Notes: generated by a model not told the origin, from the sequence alone. Positions 34,047 to 47,095 are shown, counted from the stretch's first letter. The stretch is DNA of 64,000 bases from Gerris lacustris (GCA_951217055.1 OX578277.1:57077673-57141672), one strand, 5' to 3'. Made by a program: numbers and translations.

Positions 34047-35067
34047 TACCGGGTGATTGAATAAGATATATGTAGAAAAATTAATAGGGTGATTCTAAAC
34101 CTCATTGGCTACAAAAAGCGTCATATAAACCACGGGTCTATTCTCAATTGTTTTCCCACTAGGTCAAAATTTATGATTTTTTTAAGATCGCATACCTTTA
34201 CTTATAAAAACACTTATTGCTCCAAAAGTATAAATGCTAAAACAAAAATTTTTGTTTTCGTTGTAAAGCTGACAAAATTCCTTACAAGAAAAGTATAATA
34301 TTAATTTTTTTATCCTCAAATTACATGACAAAAAAAGTATACATATTTTATTTGTTTAAAAAACTTATTATACTCACCTACATGTCAACAATAACAACAA
34401 TAAACACTTTTCTTTTTAGGGTTTCGTCAGTAAAACCAAAAAAAAGAAACCCCTATAGTTTCGTTCCTGTGTCTGTCTGTCACTCTGTACGGTTCCAATA
34501 ACTTTTGAACCAAAAGAGATAAAAACGTGAAACTTTCCAGTATAAAACATCGTTTTGACGCGCACACAGGAAAAATATAGCGAACTCTAAATTATCAGCT
34601 CTTCAAATTCAAAATGGCGGATAATTCATGTCGCGCGAAAAAAATATTTTTTTTAAATTTTGAGTGGGGTATAAAATAAAAGGTATTGAAGACTAGATTA
34701 CAAATATATATTCCACTTAGGGATAGTGTTTAATTTTCGGCGCCATTTTGTTAAAAAAACATCAAAATTTTGCGTGTTCTTTTGTTTTTAAAAAAAAAAC
34801 AAATTTATACATTTTTTGTATGTAATTTGAGGGCATGAAAATTAATATTACACTTTTTTTGTAAAAACATTTGTCAGCTTTACTACGAAACCAAAAATGT
34901 TGTTATAGCATTAGTTTTAGCATTAGTTATAGCATACTTTTAGAACAATAAGTGTTTTTATGAGCAAATGGATGCGATCTTAAAAAAATCATCAAATTTG
35001 ACCTTGTGGGAAAACGGTTAGAAATCACCCTATTTATTTTTGTACACATATCGCCAATCACCATGTA
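34047..35067. mobile_element. TA-flanked foldback element (~1.0 kb) with long inverted repeats
   Basis: Left arm 34047 to about 34376 and right arm about 34795-35067 are reverse complements with about 80-85% identity by eye. Shared landmarks from outside inward: TAC..GGTGATTG, AATAGGGTGATT, GTTTTCCCAC.AGGTCAAA, ATTTTTTTAAGATCGCAT, CATAAAAACACTTATTG (one change), GTAAAGCTGACAAA, CCTCAAATTACAT. TA lies outside each end (34045-34046, 35068-35069). A TA target and GGGTGATT-type ends fit a Tc1/mariner-superfamily MITE. A family B element lies in its centre. Confidence 0.75.
34411..34790 (+). mobile_element. Family B copy inside the foldback element
   Basis: Starts TTTTTAGGGTTTCGTCAGTAAAACC with the GAAACCCCTATAG hairpin partner, continues TTCGTTCCTGTGTCTGTCTG, CAATAACTTTTGAACC, GTTTTGACGCGCACACAGG, TCAAAATGGCGG and one subrepeat (AAATTTTGAGTGGGG), then stops after TTTTGCGTG. 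The 3' terminus is absent. Confidence 0.7.
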
Positions 35068-35069
35068 TA

Positions 35070-38000
35070 TCTGAACTCCCAATATACAGAAGATTAGTCA
35101 AATAAAAATTTATTGAAAATTATAAATCTGCAATTCAATTTACAATCCATCTACTATTTTAGTTTTAAAATTGTTTAATTTATATTTTAATTTGAAAAAA
35201 TATAAGCCTTATAATATTATTATTTTTCTATAAACTCTTATTCACCATCTACTTCCTATTGATGTTCAAATAATGACTGTTCGCTGTCCTCGTTTTACAA
35301 TCTTATATGTTAATGGATAGATGTTCTGAATTAACTAGTGCAGACATAAAAGTTCTTGCCAAAAAGTCCATTTCCAAATTAAAACATTTCTTCGAAAAAG
35401 GCATAGTGATGTAGACATAGTAGTATTTAGGCTTTGGGGTCTAAGTTGAAAGGTCTAAAATTAACAAATTGTTTCATTGTATTTGTACTGAGTATTCTAG
35501 GGGTGGTTAGAGTTCTGACGTATATATAGTCGTCAGGAGCCTATACAGAACTAATTCAATGAAATATTTCTATCATAATAGTAAACGCGATTTATATTTG
35601 AAAAATATAAATCTGAATTGATTACTTTCCAAGGAAACGTCGAGACCTGTAATGCACATATCTAATTTAATAATGAGTTTACTGAAGGAAGTACGGTGGC
35701 CAAAAGAGGGATTTAAATGGACGCTTAAGTTATGTAAGTTGGTGATTGGTGAACGTATTTATTTGGAAATATTAGATCAAGTAAAACACGTAAAAGGGAA
35801 CATTCTAGACACAGGTTAACTTATTATCTAATTAGGTTTTTTTTTATTATCTCTAACACAGGCAATGCAAATTTGGTGCACTATACTGAAGTATACTTAT
35901 GTAAAATGTATTATTTATATTATCAATATATTTAACAATTTGCACAATGCTTATTCAATTATATATTAAGTTCACACTATTATAATTCATTAACATTGTC
36001 TTAGGCAGTTACCGCCATCCTAACTGGTGTGTTTACCTCAAATAATTATATCAATAATTGATAACTGATACAATTAATTTAAGTGATAGTGTATGTGAAT
36101 TTTTAATTTTTATTTTTTTACGTAGATATTTATATGTGATTATTATTATTAGGAAGTAAATTTATTTACGTCAGCAGTAATTTTAGCTTATTATTGAACG
36201 ACGCAGGCTTCAATTAAATTCAGATCAGATAAAGTTCAAAAAAGCAGATGTGACTTAAATAATTGGGTGATTTCGATACAAAAGGCCGTAAAACACGTTT
36301 AAAAGAGGTGGGTGAGGGCTCTTTATTTGAATAGCCATTTGAAGGTTTTTTCAGAAGGGCTTTAACATAGCTTTTATCTTATTAATTAAACAATTGAAGC
36401 CCTTAGAGCTCTATTTAAACACAGAGTTCCTATTTTTATTCTATTTATTTTTTTTAAATATATTTAGACCAGATGTAAAAAAAAAAATTTACAAAGTATC
36501 AAATTAAGCGAAGAACAAAAGTCAATTTTGAAAAAATAATACTTTGAAATATTTTTTTGCTGTTGCAATTGGTAAATTATATACGTAAATAAAAAAATAT
36601 TAAGAAAAGGAAAATAACGATTATTATGTTGTCCGTATTATATTTAATTTTAAATTTAAATGTTTATGCAATTCTGGTCACGATTAACCTTTAGGTTAAA
36701 AATGATACTCTTGATATAATTTATTTACCTAATTGGGTAGACACAAACGAAAAGAAAACGTTCAATGAAAACCCGCTCATATTCACAGAAGCAAAAACTT
36801 CAAGGGAATCCACAAAAACTTACTACCTAAGGGTCTTATTAAATTAGGGTTTAAACTCCAAAATCTGTTACCAATTTTCTCTAAATAATTTATTTCACTT
36901 GACGAAAGTGGAAAATACTTACCAGATTTTGATACAAATTCAAAACGAAGCACAGTTTTCTCTTTGCAAACTTATCATCCTTCCTTATATAACTAATTCA
37001 GAGGGATTCTGTTGTATTTATTTAACCGGAGATTAATTTTTAAAAAAGTTATTGATTAATAATTTATTTGGTAAATAATTTTATTAAAAAACATTTTTGA
37101 AAACAAGCTTTTATTCGTATTTTTCTCAGCAAACCCTTTCATTTGATACCCATATTATGGGTGTGCTTAAAAAATAACTAGTCCGACTTATTGGATTTAG
37201 AATGACGTCACTTAGCTAACCATAAATTGTCATCCAAACTAAACGCGTATGCAAAATTGCAATTCAATCGGTTGAGGATAACTGCATTAAAATTCATTTG
37301 CAAGATTTGACCCGAACTTATACGTACACACAAACATTGCAAGTTAAAAAAACAAAACAATTTTTTAAAAAAAGTAAATATTTGGAACATTTTTTAAATG
37401 TTTTACACCCTAGTAGTAGTTATCAAGTGCTTTTTTTAGCGCTGCAATCAAGTAGACATGCTTCTTAGTACGATTAAAATCCACTAGATATCAATGTGTT
37501 TTATCTTTTTTTATAGTGCAACCTCTTTAAGGTTTCTTTTTCTCAAAATCTTAAGTATGTACTAATATTTGCTATAATTATGTATATTGATTAATATTTA
37601 ATGTGTTTTTTCATTGTCTGCTACCTCGGGAAAAATAGCATATGCAACACGACTGTGAAGTGTTTTTTCTTTACCTTGGCACGGTAATAAAAAAATAATA
37701 ATATAATTGCCGGTAAAGACAAAACTCACTTCACAATCTAGTAACATAATATACCATTTTTTTTAAAAAAATGTATCACTATTTTACAAAATATGCATTA
37801 AAAAGGAGAAAAAATATGTTTTAACACTACTACGAGCGGTCATAGCATATGCTTATGTCAATAAAGATAAAATTTTAGGGCGCTATCAACAGTTTTTTCC
37901 ATGTGGTAATAGAGCCCCACGCTTTTAGCTTTATTCTAAAAAGAAAGTTTTAAGTTTAATTTTAGTTAAAATGTTTATATTTTTCTGTTTAAACCTCTGA

Positions 38001-39000
38001 ATGAAAAGAAGTAAAAAAAAAACGTTTTATATAAAAATATTTTGAAACAACTTATTAATACTTGCTCTACAAACCTGCATTGAGAATCAGTAAAAATAAA
38101 GATAAAAGAATGAACTCGTGAAATTTAAAATAAAAGGCAGTAGGTCCATTTAGGCTGTTTTTTCAGCGAAACATTTTCTTCTTAAATGGAAATAAGTTAG
38201 GGGAAAAAATGAAGTCGACAAAAAGAAGTGAAAAAAAAAAATTAAATGTGCTAGATGGGGAAAACCTATTAATATACCAACTAAATTAACTTATAAAAAG
38301 CGGGTAAAAGAGAAAAAAATATTGTTATTTTTTCTAAAAAGGTAAATACATATATACGTAACTATAATATGGAGAAAATGAATTTAGTGGATGCTGAAAT
38401 TGAAAAGCTGACAAGATAAAGCCAAGAAAGGAAAGGAAATTATTTTTCAAAGTCGTTAAAATTGATACTCGAAGGTCCTTTTCCAACATCAAATCATCTT
38501 TTCTTCGACTCCCAGACCCCCAAACAGAAAAAAAAAAAAAAAAATGATTTCCCTATGACATTCCTACCTCGATAGATCTGTAACTAAAGAAGTCTTATAT
38601 ATTTTCTTTCACCTATTTTTAATATGCTATCTGCATTTTTACGTTAATGCAACGTCAAAATCTTATTTTATTTACTTCGAATGTATTAATTCTTGACATA
38701 TATTAATTTCAGTCTTTTGCTATATTAGCTATTTCTATAAATGAATTAGATTTTTACCCTTTACTTTTTAATAGGATTTATTAATATAAAATTATATGAA
38801 TGTTTTCTTTTACGTTTTGTAATATGAGTTATGCCTTAAACTATTTATAAGACTTTCTGTTTGTTTGTTATTATTCTGATATATTATAGTGAGAAAATAT
38901 TTAACATTTTTTTAAAGAAAGTTTCTAAAGAACTGGTGTAGTTCCAAATTTTTTACCACAAACAATTTTTACCCGTTTTACACTACTGAAATTGTATGAC
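35070..39000. other. AT-rich DNA, no gene recognised
   Basis: Nearly 4 kb of plain AT-rich sequence. The only splice-like signal is a minus-strand donor CTG|GTAAGTAT (36923-36915) behind a short frame; see rejected items. A short GCACGG/CCTCGG-type patch near 37620-37690 and poly-A at 38528-38545 are unremarkable. Confidence 0.4.
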
Positions 39001-39480
39001 GAATATGGAAGCATTCAGTTACTGGGATAATATTACTCCGCCTCGAGAATGGAGCTTGTGGAAATTATTTTAAATGTTGAAAAAAATAGAAGATTATTTC
39101 TATTTGAAGTTGTTTGTATGATAGATGATTCATCTTTATCGACGATGACCGAGGCATCTCCAGATCGGTGGAATAACCTTTCCCTGAACACCTAGACGGC
39201 TCGGTCACTTACCGGAAGGCTATCAAGAAAACTTCGTTATACAGGAAATTAGTCACGTTTATTGGTGGCAGAAACCTGTCAATCAAACGATTTAATCCGA
39301 ACAGAGACGAATAAAGGCGAAGGCTTACGAATACTGAAGGTGTGGGAAAGAAGTCCGGCTTATTCTGGAGGTGTTTTTGGTGTCTGTGAAGATACGCTTA
39401 TCATAAACATAGTCTCTTCGCATAGCATTGTTCTAAACTTTGGACCGAAGAATATCATAGAATGATAAAACTTTCAAAGT
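39000..39480. other. GC-richer single-copy island
   Basis: About 42-45% GC, with GACGATGACCGAGGCATC, CACCTAGACGGCTCGG, TTGGTGGCAGAAACC and GAAGTCCGGC. A 67-codon plus frame (39262-39465, VAETCQSNDLIRTETNKG ...) lies within it but has no start context, splice border or known motif. Candidate conserved non-coding element or weakly supported exon. Confidence 0.3.
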
Positions 39481-39687
39481 AAAGGAAAATCTGCGGTAAT
39501 CTTTACACATCTTCTCTCATTTTATGTTAAACCTTATCTAGTGTTATTTTCTAAAATGTATACTCTTAAATGTCTCCTAAATAAGCTGTAAAATGTAAAT
39601 GTCATTCTTGTAAAACCTCTTTGCATACCCTCGAGAAAAAAACTTACTCTCAAAAAATAAGGTTTAAAATCGTTATTTTCGAATAAA

Positions 39688-39960
39688 ATGTTTATAACTC
39701 AAGATGAGAGCAGACGAAAAGGGATTTGGGTTCATTTAGAGGCGGAGAAAAGGGAGCGCCAACGAAGGGGTAGGCTTAACCGAGAAGTTTCCCATCTTCC
39801 ATCTTTTTTTCTCTTACCGAACCTTGCATTTCGAATAAATAATAAAACAACTTGGGGATCGATTTCAAAAACAGGGAAAAGCAAGAGAATGCCTTGAGGT
39901 CATAAAAGTGATACTAACAGTACTTGAAAAGGGCCTCGACTTTGGAACCAACTAGTTGAA
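39688..39960. other. GC-richer single-copy island
   Basis: Follows the previous island by about 200 bp of AT-rich sequence. Contains GGATTTGGGTTC, GGAGCGCCAACGAAGGGG, TTTCCCATCTTCC. The 69-codon plus frame is basic and low-complexity; no splice support. Confidence 0.3.
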
Positions 39961-40442
39961 TTTATTTTTTAATGACCTTGTCATTCATTCAGCTAAATAT
40001 TTTACATCCGTTACTGTTCAGTCTTTTATCCGATTCAAATCATACATTAAAAGGGAAATTTGTATAACATTCGATGAGTACCTACCTTAAGTATAATATA
40101 TTTATATAATAATAATTATGTTATTTATTTGTTGTAGTAAGCCATTAGGGATCCGTTAAATGATCTCCTGACATAAATCGTTATTCGTGCGGAGTTTAAT
40201 TAATGATATCTTCTCTTCATTCATTCAGATTTATTTTTATATCTAACAACCCTGGAAATAAAAGAATACCAGAACTTTCATTTCATTAATATGCTCAAAC
40301 TTCCTGCAGAATTTTAATGTGAACCGTTTTTATGAATTAGCTATAATTTATATGCGGGAAAAGATCTTTTCCTACAGTTGACCGATAAAGTGGTTGTTAT
40401 CGCACTCAAAATAGTACGCAGAACAGCAGATTCCTGCACTTA

Positions 40443-40499
40443 CTACTTTACCGCACTCGTTTTACTTTACCGCACTCATTTTACTTTACCGCACTCCAG
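40443..40499 (+). repeat. 19-bp tandem repeat, three copies
   Basis: The unit ACTTTACCGCACTC.TTTT occurs three times in a row with almost no variation. Confidence 0.9.
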
Positions 40500-40616
40500 T
40501 GTTCCAACTTACGAACATAAAGAACTTAAATCTAAACCAAGATTAAATAATCTAAATTAAAATAATAATAACAATGACAAATAATGAACTAACTACATGA
40601 TTTAAACACTGTATAT

Positions 40617-41035
40617 AAAACTAGCTGGATATCCGTGCTTCGCTACGGAGTTTTAATTAATTAATTTGATAAATTTATAAACTACCATCAAGAAACATTT
40701 AAATTGTTTTACTACGCTAGAATATCTAGATTCTATCCCTCATCCCTACCACTTATTTGTATACCCCCTCCTCTTTGATAAGATAATTTGCAAATATCCC
40801 ACATGTAACCTCCTCATAAATGAAAATATGACAAAATTGTACATGAGAACAATTACTGTACTCATAAAGAGCTTTTCAACGATATGTTACAGGTTTTCAT
40901 TACTTTAAGTCAGATATATACAAAACTTATTAACAAAACAAACTCGAGAAACCTTTCCGCCCTCGCCTGCGGCTCATGCGTTAATATTTCTCTCGAGCGC
41001 AGCAAAGTCCCTCTTTGCGCACTAGTTGCACAAAT
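40617..41035 (+). repeat. Family D repeat
   Basis: Starts ATAAAACTAGCTGGATATCC then GTGCTTCGCTACGGAG, closely matching the start at 51230. Continues AACTACCATCAAGAAACATT, TTTGATAAGATAATTTGCAA, and GAGCTTTTCAACGATATG (shared with 49.2, 49.5 and 54.4 kb). A second module at 40945-41035 (AACCTTTCCGCCCTCGCC, GGCTCATGCG) resembles the head at 53910. Such 'CCGTGCTTCGC' heads are common in arthropod non-coding repeats; the class is not settled here. Confidence 0.6.
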
Positions 41036-41257
41036 AACTATTATTCATTAATTATTAAAAGTTGATATTGTTTATATCTCCAAAAAATAATTTTATTTTA
41101 AATCAGTTTTTGCTAGGAGTCTAATATACTACATTTTGGAGGAAAATGAAATTTGAGACGGATCTTTATAAAGACTCTTTATGTCATTAACGAATGAAAA
41201 GTAGGAACAAAAATTAGTTTTTTAGAAGTGAATCATTATTAAGGAGCTGTCAAAAAT

Positions 41258-41455
41258 ATTAAACCAACATTGAACCCACTGCACAGTGAGGTGCAGGTGA
41301 CGCAGGACAGGACAGCAGTTTTTTTTAACCGCACTAACTAATGAATCTGGCATCTCAATCTGCGCGGTCTTGTATATTTCTGCGGTTTGAAAAAAACTGT
41401 TCTGTCCTGTTCTGTGCCGCTTATGACTCAATGTGCGCCCGGGCTGAAAGTTTGT
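41258..41455. repeat. Small foldback repeat
   Basis: Left GACGCAGGACAGGACAGCAG then TTTTTTTTAACCGC is mirrored by right GCGGTTTGAAAAAAACTG then TTCTGTCCTGTTCTGTG. The outer parts (ACATTGAACCC, and CTCAATGTGCG on the other side) also pair. Arms are about 70 bp and the centre about 60 bp. Probably a MITE; no clear target duplication. Confidence 0.6.
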
Positions 41456-42283
41456 TAAATAAAAATATATATTTATTTGAAAAGGGGCACCAATTGAGTT
41501 GATTTGAAGATCGACAAATCTGTCAATTGTTTCCTATCAAAGAATCACAGTCACAGTCTCAGTTCTATTGCCATTAGACGATTTCACAGCTCACAATTTG
41601 GATATGTCAGAATATAATTTCTAAAGTAAGCAATTTTTTATTTCTCACATTCGTAGTAGATACCTATATAGCGCGAAAAATCTATTTTGTTGGATTTACA
41701 CAAGGGAGGATTGGAACAGTATTAATTTGTTCTAATTTATTACTAATGTTACTACTAAAAGTCTATCTAGGTATTTTTGGGGCACTCATGTGTTTATGTT
41801 ATGCTTAATTTTCCTTCATAGATCAAGCTCTCCGTTTGATGAGCAATATATTGTGGGGAAATTGAATAGTAACTATTTCTTAAACTATGTTAGGTTTCTT
41901 AGATACTCAGAAGTGAGAATTCTTTGTCATTGAATTGAAATTGTTTTCGTTTACCTAATATTAAATTAAAATTATTATTACCTAATTGGTGGCATTAGTT
42001 TTTATAATGATATCTTATCTTATCTTTATACATATATATTATAATTATATCATTTTATTAACCTATCTTGATTTTTGAAATAGACAATAAAAATCTATTT
42101 ATAAAGCTTCCTTGTATAATAGATTTTTTTCGTGTTCTCTGAGTTCTGAATCGGTTATGTATAGTGAATGAATAATTCAATATAGATAATTTTCTACATC
42201 TTTTATGAGGTTTAATAAAAAAAAAATCCATATAATATTGAAAAATGATACAGGCATGTATTTCTTTATGTTCATATTTTTTT
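41456..42283. other. AT-rich DNA, no feature seen
   Basis: Ordinary AT-rich sequence. Confidence 0.4.
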
Positions 42284-42545
42284 TGAGTTTGATCCGGCTA
42301 ATGGTTGCAGCTTGTCGAAGCGGGATATTGCAGCCCCCACTTTTATGTTATCTGGTGGATTTACTACGAACGACTCCTACAAAACACGCGATGGCTATCA
42401 ATCTTGTCTCGCACCTCTCGAATTCTGCGATTTACCAACCTTGAGGTCTAGCGAGGTGAAAAGAAACTTTAATTCTATTTGGGATTTTAATGAATGTCAT
42501 AGTCCCATTTTTAGGCGGAAATTAAGATCTTTAGAGTTGTAAATT
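42284..42545 (+). CDS. Possible exon or gene remnant, uncertain
   Basis: A block of about 43% GC with two overlapping plus frames: 42312-42542 (SKRDIAAPTFMLSGGF ... SYKTRDGYQSCLAPLEF ... stop after RRKLRSLEL) and a second frame ending at 42444. The longer frame has a protein-like composition and stops inside the block, but no acceptor, start context or known motif was found. It could be a terminal exon, a transposon remnant, or non-coding DNA. Confidence 0.25.
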
Positions 42546-43180
42546 ATAAACTTGTATCTTGATTTTTAAGTACAGCTCGAATTTAGCATACGCTTTATAA
42601 TTTGGAAAGTTTACTGTAATATCAGTATACTATTCGCTTATATATGTTTGTGCTTCAATGTAATTGCCATTTGTCCGCTTTGAGTTTGCTGACTTCTGAC
42701 CTTTAGTATTCACCCTTAATTTTCAACACATAAAAATCTTGTGATGGGATTATAATTATACCTAAAATAGGGAATTTACCATTGTGATCAGTGATCGCTC
42801 TCCCCTAATTTCACTTCTCAACTAATTGAGACAAAATACTGACTTAATTTAAATCCTAATAATAATGTTAACCTCTTCTCAAAAACCTTTATATTTTAAC
42901 TATAACTTAGAGCTCATTCTGTACACTTATTATATTAAATTGGATGAAATATTTTTTTATTATTGTAGAACGTCACTCTTTAATATTTTTGTTTTTCATT
43001 CCTGATATTTTGAATTTACAACTTACGTAGATATAGCAATATGTGTTGGTGGAATAGGGCCATTTAAGTTTAAGTTAACTGTTACAGATTTTTATTAAAT
43101 AACGTTGTATAGGATTTAGCATGTTATTTATATTTCTGCCATACTAAATCAGTGTTAAGTTCGTATAGAACAACATCAGT
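42546..43180. other. AT-rich DNA, no feature seen
   Basis: Ordinary AT-rich sequence. Confidence 0.4.
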
Positions 43181-43289
43181 GTTGTTCAATAAAAACCTAT
43201 CAGAAATAAATAAAAAACATATCAGTATGTTCAATAAAAAACTGATTTACCAATAATTGGGTAATTCAATAGTATCCCCATCAAAGTAA

Positions 43290-43530
43290 AATGCACTGCT
43301 GCCAACGTTTCTTCTCCTGCTGGAAAAAACTCTTCAGTTCATCTTCGGTGATACTCTTTAATAACCTTGTCGTCTCCTTTTTCTTCCACCGCACACAAAT
43401 GCCTCCCTCGAACCAGCATCATACATTTGGGGAATAAAAAAAAGTTGCTTGGAGCCGAATATGAAGGGTGCTGGGTGCTCCTTCAATGTTATTGAAATCC
43501 TGAATGATTTGGTGTCCATTTTTACCAAGT
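43290..43530 (-). pseudogene. Mariner transposase C-terminal remnant
   Basis: On the minus strand the pieces IQDFNNIE, FFLFPKCMMLVRGRH, then in another frame LLKSITEDELKSFFQQ and KKRWQQC appear in the order expected for the end of a mariner transposase (after the 'YSPDLAP' region: FFLFPKMK..LRG, then ITEDEL..F..WKKRW..CI). The 'HPPYSPDLAP' stretch is replaced by an out-of-frame equivalent, and there are at least two frameshifts and an early stop, so it is dead. The N-terminal DNA-binding part and the first catalytic aspartates were not found; only about 80 codons remain. Confidence 0.75.
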
Positions 43531-44694
43531 TATGTGAGAAAATTGATGACGATTGACGATGCGCTGTTTCTCGTTATTAGAAATTTCCATGGCGACGGGA
43601 GTGTAAAGAAGGTGTTGAAATTAAAGGCAGAAAAATTATATGACTGACTCGCAGGCCGCTCGGGCATCTTCTAGGACGCTAGGACTCAGTTGGGTTGTTA
43701 GAGAGGAGAGAGTGCCCTATCTTGCCCCCACTCTCCTTCTTATAACAAAAAGACATGCACTATACGAACTTTTTAGACAGAAGAGTATTGTCTTAGCTAC
43801 AGTAGCAATACAATTAGGGTTTAATATATTTTATTACACATTTTTAAAACCAACTAAAAACAAAAAATTACTTAATTCTATTATTAATATTCACTTTAAA
43901 AAGAGATCGAAATATTACTGCAACCAAGTCAATATTTCTTAAAAAATGCCGATCTTAGCTGTGGGTGTGGTTATTTTACACACTTATACACACTATACAC
44001 CCAATAAATTTATTCTTATATTACAGGTTCACTTTATTGATCCTCTTGTTTTCCTTAATCTTAATATATCCTAATAATTCATCACAGTCACCGTATTTTT
44101 TTGAGCTATTTAATTTTAAATGTTTTCTTTACTCAGCAAGTAGCATGTCTAAATAAACAATCGTTGATATCTAGGCAAGGGCATGTTTGGCTATGAATAC
44201 ATATTTATTATTTATATGTCGACTTGCGTCATCGTATTGTTGTGATGTTCGTACTATTTTGTTTGTATTATGACATAAAGTAATAGGTACTTACAAAGGA
44301 AGTTAAAGGAACTATGTGTGATCCATCTAATTTGTTCTGATCAAATAGGATAGGCTATTTCAGTCCACACGCAATTCTTTATCTGATCACGAATCTTTTA
44401 CAATATCACGAATCTATTCTTAATAGGTATCTGATTGTCTCGTGACAAGATATAAGACAGCCTTTGAAATAAAAAGTAATGTTTCTTCATTTTTTGAATT
44501 TAACCGATAACATGTTATATTTGAATTTCTTCATTTTTGTTCTCGTGTCTCTCTGTTGGTCTGTTCGCCAAAATTTTCGCGATCCATCATTTTTAATGAA
44601 ATTAGTTCACGATTTTAATTATATTTTTTGATGGATGGTCAAAGTTAGCCTGTTGGTCCTGTCCATTTCTTTCTTTTGCATGCCCACGAGTTTT
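43531..44694. other. Mixed sequence with an unassigned open frame
   Basis: A 100-codon plus frame (43640-43942) begins in a GC-richer stretch (TGACTCGCAGGCCGCTCGG) and decays into AT-rich sequence; its peptide (TDSQAARASSRTLGLSWVV ...) is not recognised. The rest to 44694 is AT-rich. A family A-like scrap (TGTTCTCGTGTCTCTCTG, AATGAAATTAG) lies at 44530-44615. Confidence 0.35.
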
Positions 44695-45636
44695 ACTTCC
44701 CAGCTTACCGAAGGTAACAGAAGCATTGCGATCGTTCAGAAAAACGACTTTTTTTTTTCTTTTTAAGACAAAATCCATTTCAGACATCAAGGCAAATATT
44801 TGATCTCGTGTCAGTCAACATCGGCCTGCCTGTCGTTCAACAATTTTTTACACCCACATATGTAATTTGGATGGTTGGTCACAATTAGCCCATTGTTGAT
44901 TCCACATTAATTTCAACCTTTCTCGATTATTGGTTACACTTCCAAATGCCCACAAAGGATTTTTTTTTAACACCTATATCTTTAAAAATACTCAATTGAT
45001 GTTATTAAAACATTATATTGAAATTCCTTTACTAATTTCAACTGTCTTCGCACAATTAATATTGCTAAAGTGATACTTCTATTCATGTAAATAAAAAAAA
45101 ATGTTGACAGATTTTGCTTCCGAGCTTACCAAACTTCAAAGCTATGTGATCCTTCTGATGAATGAACATTTTTTTTATGTCTCCGAATTCAAAAATTCCA
45201 AAAAAAAAAAAAATCCGTATAAAACAATCCGTTTCAAACATCTGGGACATTTTTGGTCTCGTCTCTGTCTGTCCACCATTTTTGCGAACCTCAATATTAT
45301 AAAAACTGTTCGTCCGATTTTAATGAAATTTTAAGGTAGGCCACAATTAACTCTATTTTGGCCCATATAAGTTTTAACTTTATTTGCTATTTATTTACAC
45401 TTATCTTCTAAAGTGCTCATCTGATTTTTATAAATGGATGGGGCTACCTGATGCAGGCTACTTTCGACAGCCTGCAGATAGCCCCGTAGATTAATTTCAA
45501 CCGTCTGCCCTCTTTAAATTTTGCTCAATTGATACTTTAATTCATGTAAAAAATCTAAACAATTTTTACAGATTTGAAAAACTGGGGGTGGTTAAAGGAC
45601 TAAGAAAGCTATGTGCCGCACTAATTGGCAGAATAT
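44695..45636 (+). mobile_element. Tandem pair of family A copies
   Basis: First copy 44695-45108 (CAGCTTACCGAAGGTAACAGAAGC to TGATACTTCTATTCATG) lacks the A 3' end. The second, 45113-45636, starts TTGCTTCCGAGCTTACC directly after it and runs to GTGCCGCACTAATTGGCAG. Both keep the CAGACATC/CATTTTTGGTC segment, TTTTAATGAAATTT and TTTCAACC landmarks but are strongly diverged, and both have lost parts of the 5' hairpin. Confidence 0.65.
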
Positions 45637-47095
45637 GTTTATTAAAAACTATATTTTTAAAAGTACTGTTTGATTTCTCCTCTTGTTGTAGTTGTCTAAA
45701 GCCTTGATTACAGGTTAAGCCAAGTTTGTCAATGTGGTCATTTGATACGATGTCGATGTTAATTGATGATTATGATAAAATACTATACCCTATAACTATT
45801 CTAATATTCTAGACCCTAGACCTATCTGTAATCTTGGTTGGACAGAGCTAAGATTATTTTTGCAATTGTGTGGGGTTATTCTAGATTATGTTAAAGTATC
45901 TATTATTATACTTTTATGTTCACAGCTCATTGCTCTATTTGTCCTAACACACTAAATTATTGTCCGTACTACTTTTATTATAATTAATTATATACTGACA
46001 AACAAATAAGGTCGCGATAGCTACCTAGTTCCATCTGATTCCACCTCTCCACGTTGTTCAATGACTTTTGTGGTTAAAAGCTTGTTTTGAATTAATAACA
46101 GCTATGGAGAAATAGTATTTTACTGTAGCTGACATGTTCTAAGTTCTTTATCGGCTTTTTAGCATGGCTTACTTAATAGCACTATGCCCACTATTTTTAC
46201 TCTCTTGTTTTTTCAAAAGTAGGTATCAATAGCAAACTGTAATTTAAAAGTTACTGTCACATGATTATTCCATTTACTCTGTTTTTTTATAAGTCGGTAT
46301 TACATTATTTAGAGAGAAGAGTGAAACACTGCTTTTCTTTTCTATTGAAATATCGTACAATAAGTCTGGTAATATTATTTATCTTCTAAAAATAATCCCT
46401 TTTCTGTCACTTTCATGCATATATATGTATTATATTACATTTTACAATAGAATTTTTTTATTTATGTAAAATAAGAAATAAATAAAAATACGTTATGATG
46501 TTTAATCAAACTGAGGGTCAAACAAAAGATTGTACGTCACTCACCTGCGCGTATAAAAATATTAATAGGACGACATTTTTACGGAAATGGCAGCAAAGGC
46601 TTCGTTTTTTGTTAGATCAAACATGCAAAAATTATTATTTCTCAAAAAATGTATTTTTTTTTTTTTTTTTTTTAAAGAAAAAGAGTACACATCTAAAACG
46701 TATTTCTGTGGCAATCTTTTTAAACAATAAAATGCTATGCAAAGAAAAAAAAAATCTTTGTTTTAGATTATTATTAAAATAAAGAAAATTCCTCTGGTTT
46801 TTTTAAAATTTATATAATGTAATTATAAGCTTTAGAAAAGAAAAAGATTTTAATTTGTTAATTTAAAATTTTAACCTTTGTATTTCAGCCGATTGTTCTA
46901 TTTCTTTTTTCTTTTTATTCTCAAGCCTTCTCTTTGTTTATTGTAATGGTATGGGTTTCTGATTTAAATCTAAAATAAATTGGCGTTTAAATTATGAAGT
47001 TTAATAATGTAGAAGTCACAGCTTCCGTTTGTTTTGAAAAATAGAGTATTCTATCAAATTATAAAGAGCTTTTTATAAATTAGGTCTAAATTAAG
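45637..47095. other. AT-rich DNA, no gene recognised
   Basis: The 95-codon plus frame at 46495-46782 runs through poly-T (46648-46671) and is low-complexity. No splice or RNA signal. Confidence 0.4.

Noticed and set aside
36915..36995. Minus-strand donor CTG|GTAAGTAT behind a short open frame (KDDKFAKRKLCFVLNL)
   Set aside because: The acceptor candidate (GAATTAG or TATATAAG) is poor, the exon would be only about 70 bp, and composition is like background. Kept only as a note.
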